Assembly (NCBI RefSeq): GCF_021354595.1
Contig: NZ_JADWYJ010000010.1
Location: 36,920 to 100,919 of the forward strand
DNA length: 64,000 nt
Direction of reading: 5' to 3'
Source: Maribellus sp. CM-23
Lineage (GTDB): Bacteria; Bacteroidota; Bacteroidia; Bacteroidales; Prolixibacteraceae
In this document: one piece after another, positions 62,114-64,000 of the stretch
Layout of the letters: each line of letters begins with the position of its first letter
Position numbering within the stretch: the first letter of the stretch is position 1
The notes under the pieces: model-generated
Told to the model about the DNA's origin: nothing
The model's input: only the letters and a program-made list of their open reading frames with translations
Database searches by the model: none
Made by a program: the position numbers and the translations under genes

Positions 62114-62200
62114 TTACATTAATTTGTTTCCGGTGGTTTTAATCGAAACGGGCAGTCCAATATTTTTATTCTGTTCAAATCTGCTTTCTGCCTGTTTCAT
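62114..62200 (-). CDS. Possible 28-residue leader ORF directly before lysC
   Basis: An ATG at 62200 opens a 28-codon frame (MKQAESRFEQNKNIGLPVSI, ending TTGNKLM) whose TAA ends 1 base before the lysC ATG (ATGTAAGATG). The tight spacing suggests translational coupling. It contains two adjacent Thr and several Lys and Ile codons, but not a run long enough to claim attenuation. Real coding is uncertain. Confidence 0.35.
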   Translation of the reverse strand: MKQAESRFEQNKNIGLPVSIKTTGNKLM

Positions 62201-62247
62201 GTACCTCTTATTTTGTAGTTACTGATTGATTCATTGCAATCTTTATG

Positions 62248-62255
62248 CAAATCTA
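62248..62255 (-). promoter_or_regulatory. Putative -7 box (TAGATTTG) of lysC
   Basis: Exact TAnnTTTG on the minus strand; it would give a lysC leader of about 130 bases that includes the 28-codon ORF. Confidence 0.4.
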
Positions 62256-62347
62256 ATTTTTTCGGGCATATTCTGAATCGATCCGAAACGATGATTTCTT
62301 TTCGGTGGAAAATAGTTATTTTAGGTAGCATTCAAAAATTAAGCAAA

Positions 62348-63172
62348 ATGAATTTATCATCCACAACAACACTGAACAACGGCTTGAAAATGCCCTGGCT
62401 GGGACTGGGAGTGTTTTTATCAAAAGAAGGAACGGAAGTGGAAAATGCAGTAAAAGTGGCGCTTGCCAACGGCTACAAAAGCATTGACACCGCAGCTATT
62501 TATAAAAATGAAAGGGGTGTTGGGAAGGCCATCCGCGAAAGTGGTATTCCGCGCGAAGATATTTTTCTGACGTCCAAAGTGTGGAACGCCGACCAGGGCT
62601 ATTCCACCACCATGGCGGCTTTTGAGGAGAGCCTGGAGAAATTGCAGACCGATTACCTCGATCTGTACCTGATTCACTGGCCCAAGGGAGAAAGATCGAA
62701 AGAAACCTGGAAAGCAATGGAGGAACTTTATCAAAAAGGCAGAATGAAAGCAATCGGTGTCAGCAATTTTCTGGTGCATCATTTAGACGATTTTCTGCCA
62801 CATTGCAAGGTAATGCCAGCGGTTAACCAGGTAGAGTTTCATCCCGAACTCATTCAGCCCGATCTGCTGGCTTACTGTCAAAAGAAAGGCATCCAGCTCG
62901 AAGCCTGGTCGCCCATTATGAAAGGACGGGTAAACGATGTTCCCCTTATGCAAGAGCTGGCGGCCAAATACGGAAAAACTCCGGTTCAGATCGTACTTCG
63001 CTGGGACATTCAGAAAGGCGTGGTCACCATTCCCAAATCCGTAACACCGGAGCGGATCATTGCCAATGCGGCTATTTTTGGTTTTGAGCTTTCGCCCGAA
63101 GACATGGACAAAATCGATGCACTCGACCAGAACAAGCGCATCGGAGGACACCCGGATCATATTACGTTTTAG
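62348..63172 (+). CDS. Aldo/keto reductase
   Basis: The 274-residue NADPH-dependent (beta/alpha)8 enzyme has the AKR tetrad and signatures: GYKSIDTAAIYKNERGVGKAI (Asp, Tyr), FLTSKVWNADQGY (Lys), DLYLIHWPKG (His) and the C-terminal cofactor motif VVTIPKSVTPERIIAN. It is close to 2,5-diketo-D-gluconate reductases or glyoxal reductases; the substrate is not determinable. The frame is open from 62234, but MNLSSTTTLNNGLKMPWLG at 62348 is the family start. Confidence 0.95.
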   Translation: MNLSSTTTLNNGLKMPWLGLGVFLSKEGTEVENAVKVALANGYKSIDTAAIYKNERGVGKAIRESGIPREDIFLTSKVWNADQGYSTTMAAFEESLEKLQTDYLDLYLIHWPKGERSKETWKAMEELYQKGRMKAIGVSNFLVHHLDDFLPHCKVMPAVNQVEFHPELIQPDLLAYCQKKGIQLEAWSPIMKGRVNDVPLMQELAAKYGKTPVQIVLRWDIQKGVVTIPKSVTPERIIANAAIFGFELSPEDMDKIDALDQNKRIGGHPDHITF

Positions 63173-63213
63173 GAAGTGAGTACCATGATAAAACACAAAG
63201 GATGTAGATTTAA

Positions 63214-63300
63214 GACCCCTCCCAACCTCCCCAACGGGGAGGAGATTGGCAGCTAACCACTTGTTACGACAAAGTCCCCCTTTGGGGGATTTAGGGCGTC
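63214..63300. repeat. 87-bp double-hairpin repeat, copy 1
   Basis: Begins GACCCCTCCC and ends AGGGCGTC. It holds CCTCCCC-AAC-GGGGAGG and TCCCCC-TTT-GGGGGA hairpins separated by about 33 bases. It ends 13 bases before the DUF559 gene. The middle segment is identical to copy 2. Confidence 0.85.
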
Positions 63301-63313
63301 AACAACATTATGA

Positions 63314-63745
63314 ATGGACAACAACGATAAAAATAAACGACCAGGCTGGCATACTGCAAATGCTGATTTCTATCGACAATACAGTGATGCAAGAAGATAC
63401 TTGCTATTGTCTATGACTTCTTCGGAAAAATTGCTATGGCAGCAACTTAGGGGCAAAAAGTTAGGAGTAAAATTCAGACGGCAACATGTAATTGAAACGT
63501 TTATACCCGATTTTGTAGCTTTGTCTATTAAATTAATCGTTGAAGTGGATGGTAAAATCCATTTAAAACAAAAACACAGAGACAAAGAACGAACAGAATT
63601 TTTGGAAATGATGGGATACAAAGTGATCCGGTTTACCAACGAAGAAGTCGAAAGCGATATCGATGAAGTTATCAGAAAAATAAAATTAAATATTGAATTA
63701 TTGACTTCTCCCAACCTCCCCAACGGGGAGGAGATTGGCAGCTAA
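63314..63745 (+). CDS. DUF559 (Vsr-like) endonuclease-domain protein
   Basis: The 143-residue protein is almost wholly a DUF559 domain: SSEKLLWQQLRGKKLGVKFRRQHVI near residue 35-60, then FIPDFVALSIKLIVEVDGKIH with the PD...ExD nuclease positions, and RTEFLEMMGYKVIRFTNEEV. These are Vsr/PD-(D/E)XK-like predicted nucleases with no assigned role. The last 14 codons and the stop codon lie inside repeat copy 2, so the C-terminal tail SPNLPNGEEIGS is repeat-derived. The gene is more AT-rich than the neighbouring reductase. Repeats on both sides suggest a mobile unit. Confidence 0.9.
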   Translation: MDNNDKNKRPGWHTANADFYRQYSDARRYLLLSMTSSEKLLWQQLRGKKLGVKFRRQHVIETFIPDFVALSIKLIVEVDGKIHLKQKHRDKERTEFLEMMGYKVIRFTNEEVESDIDEVIRKIKLNIELLTSPNLPNGEEIGS

Positions 63746-63788
63746 CCACTTGTTACGACAAAGTCCCCCTTGCGGGAATTTAGGGGTC
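63703..63788. repeat. 86-bp double-hairpin repeat, copy 2 (contains the DUF559 stop codon)
   Basis: Same architecture as copy 1 and identical in the central ~40 bases. The second hairpin is damaged (CCCCC-TTG-CGGG), and the right end is a perfect AGGGGTC matching the family terminal inverted repeat GACCCCT. Confidence 0.85.
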
Positions 63789-63878
63789 AAAAAAACTGAA
63801 CCTTTCGTAGAGATCAAATATGAACTAACTGATAAGGAAAAATTGAAAAATGAAATTGTCAGATAAAGCAACAAAGAG
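63789..63878. other. Spacer between repeat copies 2 and 3
   Basis: 90 AT-rich bases. A short open frame reads EPFVEIKYELTDKEKLKNEI and stops at a TAA near 63865; it may be a scrap of another gene, but it is too short to call. Confidence 0.35.
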
Positions 63879-63965
63879 CATCCCTCCCAACCTCCCCAAC
63901 GGGGAGGAGCCAGACTATTAACTATTTGTAGCAACAAAGTCCCCCTTTGGGGGATTAAGGGGGTC
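63879..63965. repeat. 87-bp double-hairpin repeat, copy 3
   Basis: Both hairpins are intact (CCTCCCC-AAC-GGGGAGG and TCCCCC-TTT-GGGGGA), but the ~30 bases between them differ from copies 1 and 2. Covariation in the arms with drift between them suggests selection on the hairpins. The window ends 35 bases later. Confidence 0.85.
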
Positions 63966-64000
63966 AAAATGTCTTGTCCTAAAATAGGTTTACACAAAAA

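Noticed and set aside
61087..62142. 351-codon open frame on the plus strand
   Set aside because: It covers lysC in antisense. The lysC product has all family motifs, while the shadow is His/Phe/Ile-rich and unlike any protein I know.
63214..63965. CRISPR array
   Set aside because: Only three repeats, each about 87 bp with two internal hairpins, unequal gaps (402 and 90 bases), one of them holding a gene. This is not a repeat-spacer pattern.
63698..63997. 99-codon minus-strand frame at the right edge
   Set aside because: It runs through two repeat copies in antisense; the translation is repeat-derived Pro/Gly/Leu sequence with no protein character.

Overview
The window comes from a chromosome of a Bacteroidota bacterium. 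SusC/SusD with an ECF sigma and FecR, TAnnTTTG-type -7 promoter boxes, a LytS/LytTR pair, DUF2490 and carboxypeptidase-like proteins, and an L27 with a helix-hairpin-helix tail all fit. The general style suggests Marinilabiliales/Prolixibacteraceae (inference; no rRNA is present to prove it). Most of the window is dense housekeeping DNA with short operons on both strands. I see no tRNA, rRNA, CRISPR array or recognisable transposase.

1-8.3 kb (minus strand): a nutrient-uptake locus. An ECF sigma factor and a FecR-type anti-sigma factor precede an STN-domain SusC receptor and a SusD lipoprotein, followed by an FAD-dependent oxidoreductase cut by the window edge. This is the usual surface-signalling arrangement, in which SusC senses the ligand and FecR releases the sigma factor. 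8.3-14.9 kb: GNAT acetyltransferase, DUF2490 barrel, polyprenol-phosphate mannosyltransferase, ORF6N protein, dihydroorotase, RmuC, uracil-DNA glycosylase. 15-22.8 kb: FabH-like enzyme, LpxH-like hydrolase and a TlpA-like lipoprotein lacking its CxxC; RibF and RibD (riboflavin/FAD) with a nuclease-family protein and PrmC between them. 22.9-30 kb: cardiolipin synthase, then an AT-rich single-gene unit bounded by imperfect inverted repeats, then PLP dehydratase, PrsW protease, SMP-30 lipoprotein, purine nucleoside phosphorylase and LpxK.

30.1-34.6 kb (plus strand): a glycine-betaine uptake operon (outer-membrane barrel, ProV, ProW, ProX) ending in a strong bidirectional terminator. 34.6-44 kb: SppA, FolK, a DUF4838 lipoprotein, CHAD protein, SerS and a TPR hybrid-type sensor kinase. 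44-49.2 kb: L21 and an extended L27, a 59-residue protein, an ECF sigma/membrane protein pair, a bifunctional nuclease and a NupC nucleoside transporter. 49.2-56.7 kb: a structured intergenic region with a 31-residue membrane peptide, ValS, two carboxypeptidase-like domain proteins, an exported 1-Cys peroxiredoxin and a coiled-coil lipoprotein. 56.7-64 kb: LytTR regulator and its kinase, an orphan HlyD-type adaptor, aspartate kinase with an upstream small ORF, an aldo/keto reductase, and at the right edge a DUF559 nuclease gene sandwiched among three copies of an 87-bp double-hairpin repeat.

The least ordinary parts are the DUF559/repeat cluster (63.2-64 kb), the inverted-repeat-bounded gene at 24.6-25.2 kb, heptanucleotide-periodic intergenic tracts at four places, the L27 fusion, several tiny ORFs placed directly behind promoter boxes or before known genes, and the 49.2-49.5 kb hairpin region.
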